In this document: piece after piece, positions 45,034-55,120 of the stretch
Layout of the letters: the number at the start of each line of letters is the position of its first letter
Numbering within the stretch: the stretch's first letter is position 1
Source of the DNA: Fuerstiella sp.
GTDB taxonomy: Bacteria > Planctomycetota > Planctomycetia > Planctomycetales > Planctomycetaceae
DNA length: 56,398 bases
Direction of reading: 5' to 3'
Assembly (NCBI GenBank): GCA_029247265.1
Contig: JAQWLN010000267.1
Span: 1 to 56,398, forward strand
Position numbers and translations under genes: made by a program
Notes under the pieces: generated by a model
What the model was told of the DNA's origin: nothing
Databases searched by the model: none
The model's input: the letters and a program-made list of their open reading frames with translations, nothing else

Positions 45034-47187
45034 ATGCGACAATATACCTTCCGCTACGGGAACTGGACATTTCAAACAGGACGGAAGCGAATGGAGTCGC
45101 GGATGTTTGCCGGTAGAAACTTGCTGCACCGATTTCGGATTGGTCGATCTCGCCGCAGGAACGCAATTGGACGATGTTTCGCGGCCGTCGCCGCCGAGCT
45201 GGAGCGCCGCGTTCTGCTAACGGCGGCTGTGACGACCGCGCTGCCGGACACGTCGTTTGCCGTCGATGCACAGGCGTTGTCATTGACGTTGACGGATTAC
45301 TTTGACGATTCGGAGATTTCCGGATCCGCCGTGGCGGTCGATACACCGCTTGGTACGTTCTACCTTGAAATCTACGACAACATCACACCGATCACGGCGC
45401 AAAACTTTCTGGCGTTGGCGGCATCCGGTAACTATGCGGACATGTTCTTTCATCGCTCCGTTGCCGGCTTTGTCGTTCAGGGCGGCGGTTTCAACTACCC
45501 ATCTGGCGCGACCGGCCCCGGCAACGTTGTCAATAATGGAACGATTGTTAACGAATTCAATAACTGGTTTGATCCACAGTTGGGGGGCCTGCAGACAGGG
45601 GACCCCGTTAATCTGCGCGGAACCGTGGCGATGGCGAAGTTGGGTGGTGATCCCGATAGCGCAACGTCACAGTGGTTTGTCAGTCTGGCTGACAACTCAA
45701 CTATCCTGGATCCTCAGAACGGGGGCTTTACGGTCTTCGCTCGTGTCCTGTTTGATGGCATGACAGTCGTGGACGACATTGCTGCGCTCTCTCGAGTTAA
45801 TGCGGGAAGTCCGTTCGACACACTTCCCGTTCGAGACTACACATCCGGTGCCATTGAACGGCAGCACCTTGTGACCTCATCCACGACTGTTGTGGGTGAA
45901 CTTTCCTTTGCAGTGACCGGCAACAGCAATACGTCACTGGTAACAGCGACCGTTGTGGACGGCGTGCTGCAGCTGACCCCGGCGACAGGGCAGTCGGGTA
46001 ATGCAACGATCATTGTCCAGGCGACCGACCTGCAGGGCAGTACCGTGTCCAGCACGTTTCAGGTTGCGGTCGGTGTACCATTCACAACCGATTTGACGGG
46101 GCCAACGGGCAACAGCATCTCAAGCCGGCCGGCAATCACATGGAACGCCGTCAGCGGAGCCGATTCCTATGAGCTATGGGTCAATCAGATCGGTGGAACA
46201 AATGCCATAATCCGCGAGACAGCACTAACAACGGCGTCCTTTACTGCCACGGCAGATCTGCCTGACAGCACCTATCGGGGATGGGTCCGTGCCAGGAACA
46301 GCGAAGGGTATTCGAACTGGAGCGATCCATTCGATTTTCGAATTGGAGTTTCAACGCCGGCCCCAGTTACCCTGACCAGCCCGTCTGTGGCAATTGTCGA
46401 AGGACGTCGGCCAGTCATTGAATGGACGGTCTCTGATCGTGCGACGGAATACGATTTGTGGGTGAATCACCTCGGAGTGCAGAATCAGGTCATTCGGGAA
46501 CCGAATTGGCCATCGACTTCGTATACACCTGCCACTGATCTAGAGGATGGGAATTACCGCGTCTGGGTTAAAGCGAAGAACACCGCCGGAGATTCAGTAT
46601 GGAGCGATTCTGTGACCTTCCAGGTTGGCGCCACTCCGTTGATGATCACCGGGCCAACTGGATCGTCGATTCCAGCTCAACCAACGATAGTGTGGACATC
46701 CGGCGGCGCTGGTGCCACATATGAGTTGTGGGTCAATCAGATTAACGGTACGTCTCGTGTCATCCACGAAGCTGCACTGACCACCACGTCATTCACTCCG
46801 ACGAGCGACTTATCCGAGGGTGACTATCGTGCCTGGATACGCGCCACACCGTCAGGCGGCGTACCGCTCACATGGACCGATGCGTTTGACTTTACCATCG
46901 GCGCAGGGACCAGTCCCGGCGCGACAGAAGTGACCACAGTTACCGGCACAGACACCGCTCGTCCAACGATCTCCTGGACGGTTGCGACAAACGCAGTCCG
47001 TTACGAACTGTGGGTTAACAGAGATGGAGGAGCGACGCGCGTTATCCACGACACACAGTTGACCGCTCTTGAGTTTACAGCTGCGGAAGACCTGGTCAGT
47101 GGTACCTATCGAATCTGGCTGCGGGCATTCAACGCTACCGGCGTCGCCGGTGACTGGAGTACGGCCTTCGATTTTACGGTGACGTGA
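45034..47187 (+). CDS. Exported cyclophilin-type peptidyl-prolyl isomerase with four fibronectin-III-like repeats
   Basis: Up to 717 residues; starts at 45034, 45091 (GGAAGCGA upstream) and 45100 are all possible. An Arg-rich leader ends with AELERRVLLTA, a form of the LEPR-XLL motif that marks large exported planctomycete proteins. A cyclophilin domain follows at about 100-270 (TPLGTFYLEIYDNITPITAQNF, FHRSVAGFVVQGGGF, RGTVAMAKLGGDPDSATSQWF). A cadherin-like beta domain spans about 290-350. Four repeats of about 90 residues then carry the pattern YELWVNQ..., a VIRE/VIHE strand, a SFTPT strand and YRxWVRAxN...W. The repeats look like FN3 or Y_Y_Y-type beta-sandwiches. It probably acts in assembly or folding at the cell surface. 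Confidence 0.85.
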   Translation: MRQYTFRYGNWTFQTGRKRMESRMFAGRNLLHRFRIGRSRRRNAIGRCFAAVAAELERRVLLTAAVTTALPDTSFAVDAQALSLTLTDYFDDSEISGSAVAVDTPLGTFYLEIYDNITPITAQNFLALAASGNYADMFFHRSVAGFVVQGGGFNYPSGATGPGNVVNNGTIVNEFNNWFDPQLGGLQTGDPVNLRGTVAMAKLGGDPDSATSQWFVSLADNSTILDPQNGGFTVFARVLFDGMTVVDDIAALSRVNAGSPFDTLPVRDYTSGAIERQHLVTSSTTVVGELSFAVTGNSNTSLVTATVVDGVLQLTPATGQSGNATIIVQATDLQGSTVSSTFQVAVGVPFTTDLTGPTGNSISSRPAITWNAVSGADSYELWVNQIGGTNAIIRETALTTASFTATADLPDSTYRGWVRARNSEGYSNWSDPFDFRIGVSTPAPVTLTSPSVAIVEGRRPVIEWTVSDRATEYDLWVNHLGVQNQVIREPNWPSTSYTPATDLEDGNYRVWVKAKNTAGDSVWSDSVTFQVGATPLMITGPTGSSIPAQPTIVWTSGGAGATYELWVNQINGTSRVIHEAALTTTSFTPTSDLSEGDYRAWIRATPSGGVPLTWTDAFDFTIGAGTSPGATEVTTVTGTDTARPTISWTVATNAVRYELWVNRDGGATRVIHDTQLTALEFTAAEDLVSGTYRIWLRAFNATGVAGDWSTAFDFTVT

Positions 47188-47223
47188 TTGCTGAGCAGCG
47201 CCGCGCGAAGTTCCGACGTACGA

Positions 47224-48321
47224 TCACGTCAGTTCATCGCATATTTCAGACAGTAACGTCGTCGCGAACGTTCCTGCGGCTAAATCAAATCCAAGTTGCA
47301 GACTTCCGTCACTCTGCACTTCCGCCGAAACGTTCCGTGGGAACTCGACGTACTTCCGGCGAGTACCCGGCGTCAGCCTGGTGTTTCGGGAAAAGTCATC
47401 GTCACTTAACGACAGACGCGCCATGTTTTGTTGTTCCGACGCCTGGACATCGCCGAACGTCTTTATCATTTTTCCGCCCGGCATGGGGCCCATCGGGTTG
47501 AGCTCTGTGATATCGACATCTGAGTCGGGACCGTAGACAAATGGTTTGATGCCGTTTTTTCGACATGCCACATCGCCATACGAAACCGCTGAACATGTCT
47601 TCTGTCCGACTCGCTGCGCCAGACAGAGATTGAAGACGGCCGACTGCACCGCACTAGCCGATAGCTTCGACAGGAATCTACGCTGCTGTCGTTTCCATGA
47701 TTTCGGTGGCTTACCCGATGTCAGCAGTTCGATGCCGTCACTGATGGAGCTGCCGCCGTGGCCGAAACGCTGCGGACCGAAGTAGTTCGGAAAGCCGTTT
47801 GATTCCAGAAGTTGCAGCCGTTCTGACACGGCAGCCGCGTCTGTTGCACTGAACGTCGCTCCGTCCTTTCCACGCAGTACGATGGTAAACCGATTTCCGG
47901 AAAGGTGTCCGGTTCGTAGTTTGTTGCCGTGGGCAGAAATCGACAGGACCTGAATTCCGGCGTTTAACAGACTGCAGATGTTTTCCGCGCAGCTGCGCGG
48001 CACCGAGACAAACTGCCGAGTTACAGCGCGACGATCCTTTTGTCCGGCGACGCCGATATCGCGCGCGGACACCTTCAGCCCCCTCGCCAAACGGGAAACC
48101 AGCTCACTGGCGGACACGTTACGTTTCTGAATCCACAGAAACAGGTGCTGACCAGTCCCGTCGGGCAAGTACGTGGGAATTTCTTCAACCTGAAAATCTT
48201 CCGGTTGCCAACGAAGAACTGCCGCCGGCAAGACGGAAAGATTGCCGCGTGGCGGAGAAATGATTTCTTGCAGCAGAGCGTCATCCATGACATTGCGGTC
48301 CGTTGGTCGCGATGAATTCAC
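47224..48321 (-). CDS. truD: tRNA pseudouridine(13) synthase TruD
   Basis: 365 residues from a GTG that overlaps the esterase stop (GTGA); an ATG at 48288 opening [10 protein letters not shown] is the more natural start and gives about 354 residues. The catalytic Asp lies in [14 protein letters not shown], and the conserved [17 protein letters not shown] and [12 protein letters not shown] segments identify TruD, which converts U13 of certain tRNAs to pseudouridine. The TRUD insertion domain is present. It is a housekeeping enzyme. Its position behind a carbohydrate esterase gene looks incidental or reflects simple read-through. Confidence 0.93.
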   Translation of the reverse strand: MNSSRPTDRNVMDDALLQEIISPPRGNLSVLPAAVLRWQPEDFQVEEIPTYLPDGTGQHLFLWIQKRNVSASELVSRLARGLKVSARDIGVAGQKDRRAVTRQFVSVPRSCAENICSLLNAGIQVLSISAHGNKLRTGHLSGNRFTIVLRGKDGATFSATDAAAVSERLQLLESNGFPNYFGPQRFGHGGSSISDGIELLTSGKPPKSWKRQQRRFLSKLSASAVQSAVFNLCLAQRVGQKTCSAVSYGDVACRKNGIKPFVYGPDSDVDITELNPMGPMPGGKMIKTFGDVQASEQQNMARLSLSDDDFSRNTRLTPGTRRKYVEFPRNVSAEVQSDGSLQLGFDLAAGTFATTLLSEICDELT

Positions 48322-49841
48322 CGATTGTCGATCGTTATTCCGGGCCAGCTGTCAGTACGAAACGGAGTGACCGGCAGGCCTTCCCGGTTCTGCACATTAC
48401 AGACAGGATTGTCCGCCCATGCATACCGCACTGCAACAGGAGCATCCACAGAATCCGACCAGACTTCGACGGTATTTTTGCTGACAATTTTTGCTGAGGC
48501 CGACACAAACTTTTGATCGTCGCCGGCGATGGTGAATCCTATCGGCATGGTGACATCGAACGTATCCAGCCCGCCGCCAACGTGATCGAACGTAAGGATC
48601 ACCTTCTTACCGCTGACGTTTATCGATTTATACACTGGGCTGCGATGCACAACATCGATGCCGTAGTCCTTCGCCAACGCCCAGCGGGCCAGACGCTTGG
48701 CAACATCCTGCTTGTTCTTCGGATGTATGTCGGCCGCTTCGCCAAGATTCAGAATCACCGCTTCGCCCGTGTTTGGCAGTTTGCTCATCGTTAATGTCTG
48801 AGCTTCACGAAGTTCAGCCCAGTCGCTGTCTGCCGGTGAGGACTGTTCTGCTTTGAAGTCGGCCAGTTGGACCCAGTAAAATGAAAAATCGCCCTGAGCC
48901 CATTCGTTTCGCCAGCTTTGAATCATCAGCGGAAAGAGATCACGGTACTGGTACGCTCGACCCGTGTTGTGTTCTCCCTGATACCAGACACAGCCCTTGA
49001 TCGTATAGCCCAGCACCGGCTTCAGCACCCCGTTGTACAGATTTGCCGGACGATGCTGACCGGTCAGTGGATTACGTGGGGCTCGTGGCTGGCGTCCCTT
49101 CTTGCTGGCCTTCCATTTCTGAACGCGTTCGTTCCAGACTGAGACGGCCGCGTCATGGTCATACGTCACTTCGGTCTTCTTCCAACGATCAAGCAATGGG
49201 CCATACAGATCTTTGTCCGACAACAAATCACGACGAACCCATGCTTCACATGCGGATCCCCCCCAGGCTGTGTCGATAAGACCGATCGGGACGTCCAACG
49301 TCTGATGCAGTTGCCGACCAAAGAAATATCCCACGGCCGAAAAGCTGCGAACGGTTTCCGGATTACAGTCTGTCCATTCACCGTTGAAGTCGTCCTGCGG
49401 TTCCTGAGTTCCAACCTGAGGAACCGAGATCAGCCGAATCTTCGGATAATTGGCCGACAGAGCTTCCAGTTCAGGGTCGTTGGATGATGACACGGCAAAC
49501 TGCATATTGGACTGGCCGGAACACAGCCAGACTTCACCAACCAGTACATCCTGAAACGTTTTCGTTTCGTCGGCATTTACGGTCAGCGTATACGGCCCTC
49601 CCGCAGCCACAGGGTCCAGATCCAGTTGAAAGCGACCATCCCTGTCGGCCATGGCCACGGCTTTCTGGGACGCAATCTCAACAGACACGCTTTGGTTCGG
49701 GTTGGTCCAGCCCCAGACACGGATAGGCTGTTTTTGCTGCAGCACCATGTGGTCGCCAAATACGGAACTCATTTTGAGCTCCGCCTGGCACGGCGCCGCA
49801 ATCACAAGACAGATGGAGGCTAATAGTAGACTGCGTATCAT
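48318..49841 (-). CDS. Sialate O-acetylesterase-like SGNH hydrolase
   Basis: 507 residues with a signal peptide ([20 protein letters not shown]). The family opening [24 protein letters not shown] is followed by a beta-sandwich, then the SGNH core: LCSGQSNMQ carries the catalytic Ser, [13 protein letters not shown] the oxyanion-hole Gly, WYQGEHNT the Asn-containing block, and a C-terminal sandwich. The enzymes remove O-acetyl groups from sialic acids or acetylated polysaccharides. Planctomycetes often carry many copies, and the actual glycan is unknown. The stop overlaps the TruD start by four bases. Confidence 0.9.
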   Translation of the reverse strand: MIRSLLLASICLVIAAPCQAELKMSSVFGDHMVLQQKQPIRVWGWTNPNQSVSVEIASQKAVAMADRDGRFQLDLDPVAAGGPYTLTVNADETKTFQDVLVGEVWLCSGQSNMQFAVSSSNDPELEALSANYPKIRLISVPQVGTQEPQDDFNGEWTDCNPETVRSFSAVGYFFGRQLHQTLDVPIGLIDTAWGGSACEAWVRRDLLSDKDLYGPLLDRWKKTEVTYDHDAAVSVWNERVQKWKASKKGRQPRAPRNPLTGQHRPANLYNGVLKPVLGYTIKGCVWYQGEHNTGRAYQYRDLFPLMIQSWRNEWAQGDFSFYWVQLADFKAEQSSPADSDWAELREAQTLTMSKLPNTGEAVILNLGEAADIHPKNKQDVAKRLARWALAKDYGIDVVHRSPVYKSINVSGKKVILTFDHVGGGLDTFDVTMPIGFTIAGDDQKFVSASAKIVSKNTVEVWSDSVDAPVAVRYAWADNPVCNVQNREGLPVTPFRTDSWPGITIDNR

Positions 49842-50102
49842 AGATTTCTTCAGTTGCTGTTGGGGGACGACTTCCGCGCCCCGTAATCCGGAGCTGATCA
49901 GACTTTGCGTTGCTGCGAGCAGCTTTTCTCGGCGGCCGAACTATGATGCGTTCCACGGCCCTTTTCAACTACGCCGTTGCTTTTGCCGCGCCGCGGAATC
50001 CTTCTGCATGCTGCACATCCAGTCGCGTAGAGTATACCAGGAACGTCTGACTCACTACAAAATGGAGACCATCCGCCAGTTTCGATCAATGAAAGATCCG
50101 TC
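49842..50102. other. Divergent intergenic region
   Basis: About 260 bases between the esterase gene and the Kelch gene, which point away from each other. No clear promoter, hairpin or RNA gene is visible. Confidence 0.3.
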
Positions 50103-51146
50103 ATGCCCCGATTGCTTCTGTACCTTTCTGTCAGCGTTGTTGTCGTGATCAAAACGGGAACTGACGTCATCGCCGACGACGTAGAAGTTAACGCTGGTGC
50201 CGCGCCGGCGGTAAGCTGGGTACGAGCAACGGAGAACGCAGGGTGGCAGCCTCGCGATTCTCAGGGAGAACTGGTCTTTGACAATAAGCTGTGGATTCTT
50301 GGAGGCTGGTACAACTCGTTTGAGGCTCCTCCAACTGATGTCTGGAATTCATCGGACGGAAAAAGATGGAGCATGGTGCGGAACGATGCGCCATGGAAGC
50401 ACAGCGACCTGTCAATGTCTGTCACATTCAAGGACCGCATGTGGTTTATGGGCGGCTGGTACAACGGTCGCCTGCCCGGACATTCAGCCAGCAACATGGT
50501 CTGGTCGTCAAAAGATGGCAGTACCTGGGCACAGGAGACGGACCACGCGGGCTGGTCGCCTCGACTGGCTGCGGGGCTTGTCGTGTTCAAAGACCGAATG
50601 TGGATGCTGGGCGGAACGGAAAACTACTATTTTGGGGACGACAACAGCTTAAAGAACGACGTTTGGTCATCGGCCGACGGCAAGTCATGGAAGCAGGAAA
50701 CTGCAGCGGCACCGTGGCCAGCCAGAGCATATCTACAGGCGGCCGTTCTGAATGACCGAATTTACGTTTTCGGTGGCGGTAACTACGTCCCTGAATACAA
50801 GGCGTTCAACGATGTCTGGAGCAGTGCGGACGGAATCGACTGGCGTCAGGAAACACCCAACGCTCCATGGCATGAACGTCTATGGTTTTCGTCGGTCGTG
50901 TATCGCGGTCAGATCTGGGTACTTGGCGGCTGGTCAAACAACCCATCGACGAACTGGGGTGACGTCTGGCATTCGGCAAACGGTCGCGATTGGAAACAGC
51001 TGCAAACCGATGAATCATGGAAAGAACGCCACGAGCATTCGGCCTTCGTCATGAACGACCGAATCTGGATTGCCGGCGGCCACGCCAGACCGCTCAGCAG
51101 CGAAGTCTGGTCACTGAACCTACCGAAGAACTGGGCAGGCCAATAA
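50103..51146 (+). CDS. Secreted Kelch-type beta-propeller
   Basis: 347 residues with a signal peptide (MPRLLLYLSVSVVVVIKTGTDVIA). The body consists of about six Kelch repeats with alternating patterns: WILGGWYNS, WFMGGWYNG, WMLGGTENY, YVFGGGNYV, WVLGGWSNN and WIAGGHARP. Between them are WxSxDGxxW strands such as VWSSADGKSWKQET. This dual pattern resembles galactose-oxidase central domains, but no copper ligands or second domain are visible, so a binding or scaffold role is more likely than oxidation. It is convergent with the triple-DUF1080 gene. Confidence 0.8.
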   Translation: MPRLLLYLSVSVVVVIKTGTDVIADDVEVNAGAAPAVSWVRATENAGWQPRDSQGELVFDNKLWILGGWYNSFEAPPTDVWNSSDGKRWSMVRNDAPWKHSDLSMSVTFKDRMWFMGGWYNGRLPGHSASNMVWSSKDGSTWAQETDHAGWSPRLAAGLVVFKDRMWMLGGTENYYFGDDNSLKNDVWSSADGKSWKQETAAAPWPARAYLQAAVLNDRIYVFGGGNYVPEYKAFNDVWSSADGIDWRQETPNAPWHERLWFSSVVYRGQIWVLGGWSNNPSTNWGDVWHSANGRDWKQLQTDESWKERHEHSAFVMNDRIWIAGGHARPLSSEVWSLNLPKNWAGQ

Positions 51147-51195
51147 TGGCGTTGCCCAGACACGGAATGCCAGCACAAACGAACTGGTCTCCGCG

Positions 51196-53295
51196 TCAAT
51201 CCTTTGGAGCTTTGCCTAGTGGCCACAGTTCGAACCGGCGGACAAACATCTCTGCCTGTTCGGTCTGCAGCAGTAGCCTGCCGAAGTCGGGTTTCGCTGC
51301 GAAGGCTTCATTGACGACCGCACCGTTGACCTTGTACAGCAGGTGACCTCCGTCCGCGATGACTTCCATTCGCGTCCATTCGCCGAGCGGACTTTCCACG
51401 TCATCGCGGCCACGAAATCCGATCGTGTCGGCCCAGTCGACGTCACGTCCAAACCAGTTGATGCGGCCACTTGAAATCGTGACACGTTCACCACCCTTCT
51501 TCCAGACCTTTTCTCCATCGCGGTCCTTTGTAATCTCGGCCGTCAGCGATGTTGGCAGGACCTGTCCGGTGTCAGGGTCTGTCCCCGACAGCACAAGAAT
51601 ATCACCGACGCCACCTTCAATAATCTGGGCCTCAATGGAAGCCATCCAGGTGTTGCTGTAACCCCCGTTCGGTCCCCAGCAATGCAGCAACAGACCGGAA
51701 TCGCGTGTACGGTCGACTCGATTGCCCCAGGTTTTTCCGCCCCATTTGAATTCCACGATCAGATGGTAGTCGCGGTAGGATTGATTCGTGATCAGTCCGC
51801 CATAACCGTTCCCTGAGATGTGAATCATACCGTCCCTGACGGTGAACACCTTGTTGGGATCGGAATAGGTTTCGTCCCGAATCCAGGTGTAAAACCCTTC
51901 CATGTTGCGACCGTTGAATAGCTTGATCGGCCCATCGGTCGGGCTGACAGCAACATCGCGCGAAGGTGGTGAAGCCGGTTCACCCGGCAACTCACGAATG
52001 GAAATATTGCGAAACGCCACGGGGTCGTTGTGGCCGGCAAATCCGAAGTGCCCACTTTTGACTTTCGCACCTGCTGGCACCGCCCCGTCCTTTGATTCGG
52101 TAACTTCACTCAGATCTGCATCCAGAATAGTCGAACCATTCAGTTCGACCTTGATCTTTGAACCTCGCACGGTGACCTGCTGGAAATTCCATTCCCCTGT
52201 GGGGCGCAGATGGCCGCGGTGAGCCGGGACGAGTCCGTACACGGATCCGTGATACTGTCGCGGATCCAGCTTCGCGTATTTCGGATGCTCAGAGTCCAGC
52301 ACCTGTAATTCCAGTCCGTCCAGATGCGGTGCGCCTTCACCCGGGTAACGAATCGCCAATCCGTTATTGCCGCCGGATGGCAGCTTGAATTCCAGTCGCG
52401 CGATAAAGTCCGAGTACTGTTTTTCGGTAAAGACGGTGCCGCCTTTGCCTTCTTTGCACCGAATCGCACCATCGACGACTTCGTAGTTTTCTAACTCGCC
52501 TGTCCAGCCGCTGAGGTTTCTTCCGTTGAAGACACTTTCATACTTCTTTGCATCCTTCGCAGCCAGAATGCTATTCACCTCGTCTGACGGCAGTTCACGG
52601 ACGTACAGATTGCGAAAGTACAGAGTGTTGCCGTGGTTCTGCAGTTCAATCTGGCCACGGGGGTAGATCGGCAGTTCGCGTTCCCAATAGTTTTCCAGCA
52701 CGACGTCATCGACGATCAGTTGACCGTTCAGCTTGATGGTCACGCGTTCGCCCACCATACGGATGACAAAGGTATTCCATTCGCCAACCGGATTGTCTGC
52801 CTTGACCAATGGGAACCGTGCATTCTTCTTATTGTTCCACATTGATCCGGAACCATTTTCAGCTCCGTGGCGAAAGTAAGCCTCGAATTCAGTGTCCCAG
52901 ATCTGCACCTGTGGACAGCCTCGCAGATACAGTCCGCTGTCGCCGCCTTCCAGAATCTTCCAGTCAACATACAGCTCGATGTCGCCGTAGTCCTTTGCCG
53001 TACACAGGCTCTTCCCTTTGCCATCGAAGACCAGTTCGCCATCGATGACACTCCAGTGAGCTCGCATGATTTCATCCGCCTGCTCCTGTGCGGTCGCAAG
53101 TTCATCCGATGACATTGCCGCTCGGCTCTTAGGATTTCCGACCAGCCCCTTCCAGCCGGTCAGGTCCTGGCCATTGAACAGGGGCGTGAAGCCGGACGGT
53201 GGCTCAGCCTGCGCGGATGTCGTCGAAGCTAACAACAGCGCGAGCAGCAGTGTTGCCTGTGAATATGATCGGTGGCTGAGGGGGCTGGTTAGCAT
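51196..53295 (-). CDS. Secreted protein with three DUF1080 (3-keto-disaccharide hydrolase) domains
   Basis: Start set at ATG 53295 (MLTSPLSHRSYSQATLLLALLLA), seven codons into the open frame, because it opens the signal peptide. About 699 residues. Three concanavalin-like DUF1080 domains follow each other, each opening with FNGxxLxGW or a variant: PLFNGQDLTGWKG (about 45-240), SVFNGRNLSGWTG (about 262-445) and KLFNGRNMEGFYTW (about 465-695). Family members hydrolyse 3-keto-glucosides or 3-keto-disaccharides. Single-domain forms are usual, so the triple array is notable. It is the last gene of the right-hand minus-strand cluster with the LamG/propeller and DUF1501 genes. Confidence 0.88.
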   Translation of the reverse strand: MLTSPLSHRSYSQATLLLALLLASTTSAQAEPPSGFTPLFNGQDLTGWKGLVGNPKSRAAMSSDELATAQEQADEIMRAHWSVIDGELVFDGKGKSLCTAKDYGDIELYVDWKILEGGDSGLYLRGCPQVQIWDTEFEAYFRHGAENGSGSMWNNKKNARFPLVKADNPVGEWNTFVIRMVGERVTIKLNGQLIVDDVVLENYWERELPIYPRGQIELQNHGNTLYFRNLYVRELPSDEVNSILAAKDAKKYESVFNGRNLSGWTGELENYEVVDGAIRCKEGKGGTVFTEKQYSDFIARLEFKLPSGGNNGLAIRYPGEGAPHLDGLELQVLDSEHPKYAKLDPRQYHGSVYGLVPAHRGHLRPTGEWNFQQVTVRGSKIKVELNGSTILDADLSEVTESKDGAVPAGAKVKSGHFGFAGHNDPVAFRNISIRELPGEPASPPSRDVAVSPTDGPIKLFNGRNMEGFYTWIRDETYSDPNKVFTVRDGMIHISGNGYGGLITNQSYRDYHLIVEFKWGGKTWGNRVDRTRDSGLLLHCWGPNGGYSNTWMASIEAQIIEGGVGDILVLSGTDPDTGQVLPTSLTAEITKDRDGEKVWKKGGERVTISSGRINWFGRDVDWADTIGFRGRDDVESPLGEWTRMEVIADGGHLLYKVNGAVVNEAFAAKPDFGRLLLQTEQAEMFVRRFELWPLGKAPKD

Positions 53296-53391
53296 GTCTG
53301 TATTCCGGAGCGTCAAGGAAGGTGTCGAGGGGGAGGGGTTGCCTCTGGGTGTCTGAGTCAGGCAACAGAGGAAACTGGCTGGTCCGGCGAT

Positions 53392-55071
53392 TCACCTCAT
53401 CGCCTGTTGCAGAACGTCAATGGCACTCAGGGCACGACCATACAGCTTAATATCCGACAGACGACCTGTGAAGTAATCGTTCGGTCCGACTCCGATTCGA
53501 AGCGGCAGGTTGTTCGAAAGATCATAGTGGGCCGCATCGAAACCCGACTCGCCACCGGTGAGTTTTCCGTCAAGAAAGATCTTCAGCGAACCGCCTGACC
53601 GGACGGCCGCGACGTGATGCCAGCCTGACGGCAGGGCTTTGTCTGCCATTGCTATCCGGCCGGCCCGCCACGAATAGATTCGTCCGGATGGCAGCGTGCT
53701 GCAAAACACCTGACCACCATATTCTGCCATCGTCCACGCTCGGCGATAGCGGACGTCCGGCGTGTGGTCCAGCCGCGTCAGATGCTTCCATCTTGAGCGA
53801 CCATCGAATTCGTAAACGTCTGCCAGAGGTAGTGTGCCCGCAATCAGCCGACCGTTGTGGTTCAGCATTCCCATAACCTCAAGCTCCTCCCCAAGTCGTC
53901 CTACGTCAGTCCAGCTGTGCGGTGCTTCGAAACGATAGACTCGTCCGCTTCGCCACGTTCCCACAAACAGGCGGCCAGCCTGGACGGCAAAGGCATAGGT
54001 CTGCGTGTTGTCGCCCAGCTGTCCGCAGTCAAACCACTTGTGTCCGTCGAATCGGAACACTCGACCGCCGTCGTAACTCGTGGCATACAGCCAGCCGTTG
54101 TAGACGCCCAGCGCTTCCATTCGCATGTGAGTCGTTTCGCCCGGCGCATCATCCGGCCGGCGAGGGCTGCCACAGTCCTGCCACATCTGTCCGCCTTCGT
54201 ACCGAAAAAATCCGGCCGGACGATACAGCGAAGACGCATAAAGTTTCCCGCGAAACACGACCAATCCTCCGACGGCTTCAGCATTCGTCAGAGAACCACA
54301 GTCGGTCCAGTGGCCGTTGCCATTGTATCGGAAGATCTTTCCGCCCAGTGTGTTGTTTTGGGATTCTTCCAACGCCGATCCGCCCAGTCGATACTTGCCG
54401 GTTCCCGCATAGAGTTTGCCATTAAAGGCGGCCAACGAAGTGACGGCGTTTGAGTCGTCGGGGGAGCCGCAGTCGGTCCACTGGTCTTCCCCGGCATAAC
54501 GATAGACGTGCCCGGATTCGTTGACGCCCGGCTCGCACGTCCCGGCGTAAAGGTTCCCCCTGAACGTGCACAAAGCAAACGCGAGCACAGCGTTTCCTGG
54601 CCGACCTCGATCTCGCCAGCGTTCCTGCGCTCGGTTCTGGTCAATGCCGAACTGTACTTGACGATCGTTCGCCTGTGAAAATGTAACGCCGGCATTGGTC
54701 TTCACCGCCAGGTGAAACCCGCATCGCGATTTCGAATCGTACTGACTGAGAATATCGCCTGGAACATCGTCGAGATCGGCAGCCGTGTGAACCCAGGCGC
54801 TCACGGTAAAATCGCTGACGCCCAGCTCTAATTGTTCATTCGCCGGCACCTTCATCCAGGCTGTACGACCGTCAAATATCGCGGACGTACGATGATCGGC
54901 CCCGTCACCGGCAGAGAATTTCACGCCATACATCGTTGCGTGCAGACCATTCCCGGATACGTCCTGGCCATCACCGGCCAATGGCCAGTGGCCGATCAAT
55001 TTCTCGTCGGCTCCGGTTGCGGCAGTACAGCTCACGATCAGAATCATGAGTCGAGTCAGTTGTTGAGACAT
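53392..55071 (-). CDS. Secreted LamG domain split by an inserted beta-propeller
   Basis: Start set at ATG 55071 (MSQQLTRLMILIVSC), with AGGAG eight bases upstream; the frame extends 37 codons further. About 559 residues. The first half of a LamG jelly roll runs from LIGHWPLAGDGQDVSGNG to about residue 140 (FTVSAWVHTAADL, FHLAVKTNAGV). Then come about 300 residues of propeller with seven or so repeats of the type GKLYAGTG...VYRYxG...WTDCG. After them the second LamG half resumes (WHHVAAVRSGGSLKIFLDGKL, PLRIGVGPNDYFTGRLSDIKLY). The two halves together give one complete LamG sandwich, so the propeller is nested inside it. It is probably a surface carbohydrate-binding protein. Confidence 0.85.
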   Translation of the reverse strand: MSQQLTRLMILIVSCTAATGADEKLIGHWPLAGDGQDVSGNGLHATMYGVKFSAGDGADHRTSAIFDGRTAWMKVPANEQLELGVSDFTVSAWVHTAADLDDVPGDILSQYDSKSRCGFHLAVKTNAGVTFSQANDRQVQFGIDQNRAQERWRDRGRPGNAVLAFALCTFRGNLYAGTCEPGVNESGHVYRYAGEDQWTDCGSPDDSNAVTSLAAFNGKLYAGTGKYRLGGSALEESQNNTLGGKIFRYNGNGHWTDCGSLTNAEAVGGLVVFRGKLYASSLYRPAGFFRYEGGQMWQDCGSPRRPDDAPGETTHMRMEALGVYNGWLYATSYDGGRVFRFDGHKWFDCGQLGDNTQTYAFAVQAGRLFVGTWRSGRVYRFEAPHSWTDVGRLGEELEVMGMLNHNGRLIAGTLPLADVYEFDGRSRWKHLTRLDHTPDVRYRRAWTMAEYGGQVFCSTLPSGRIYSWRAGRIAMADKALPSGWHHVAAVRSGGSLKIFLDGKLTGGESGFDAAHYDLSNNLPLRIGVGPNDYFTGRLSDIKLYGRALSAIDVLQQAMR

Positions 55072-55120
55072 GCTGTACGCTCCTGTGAATATTCCAGTCC
55101 GATGGTCATTCAATGATCCT

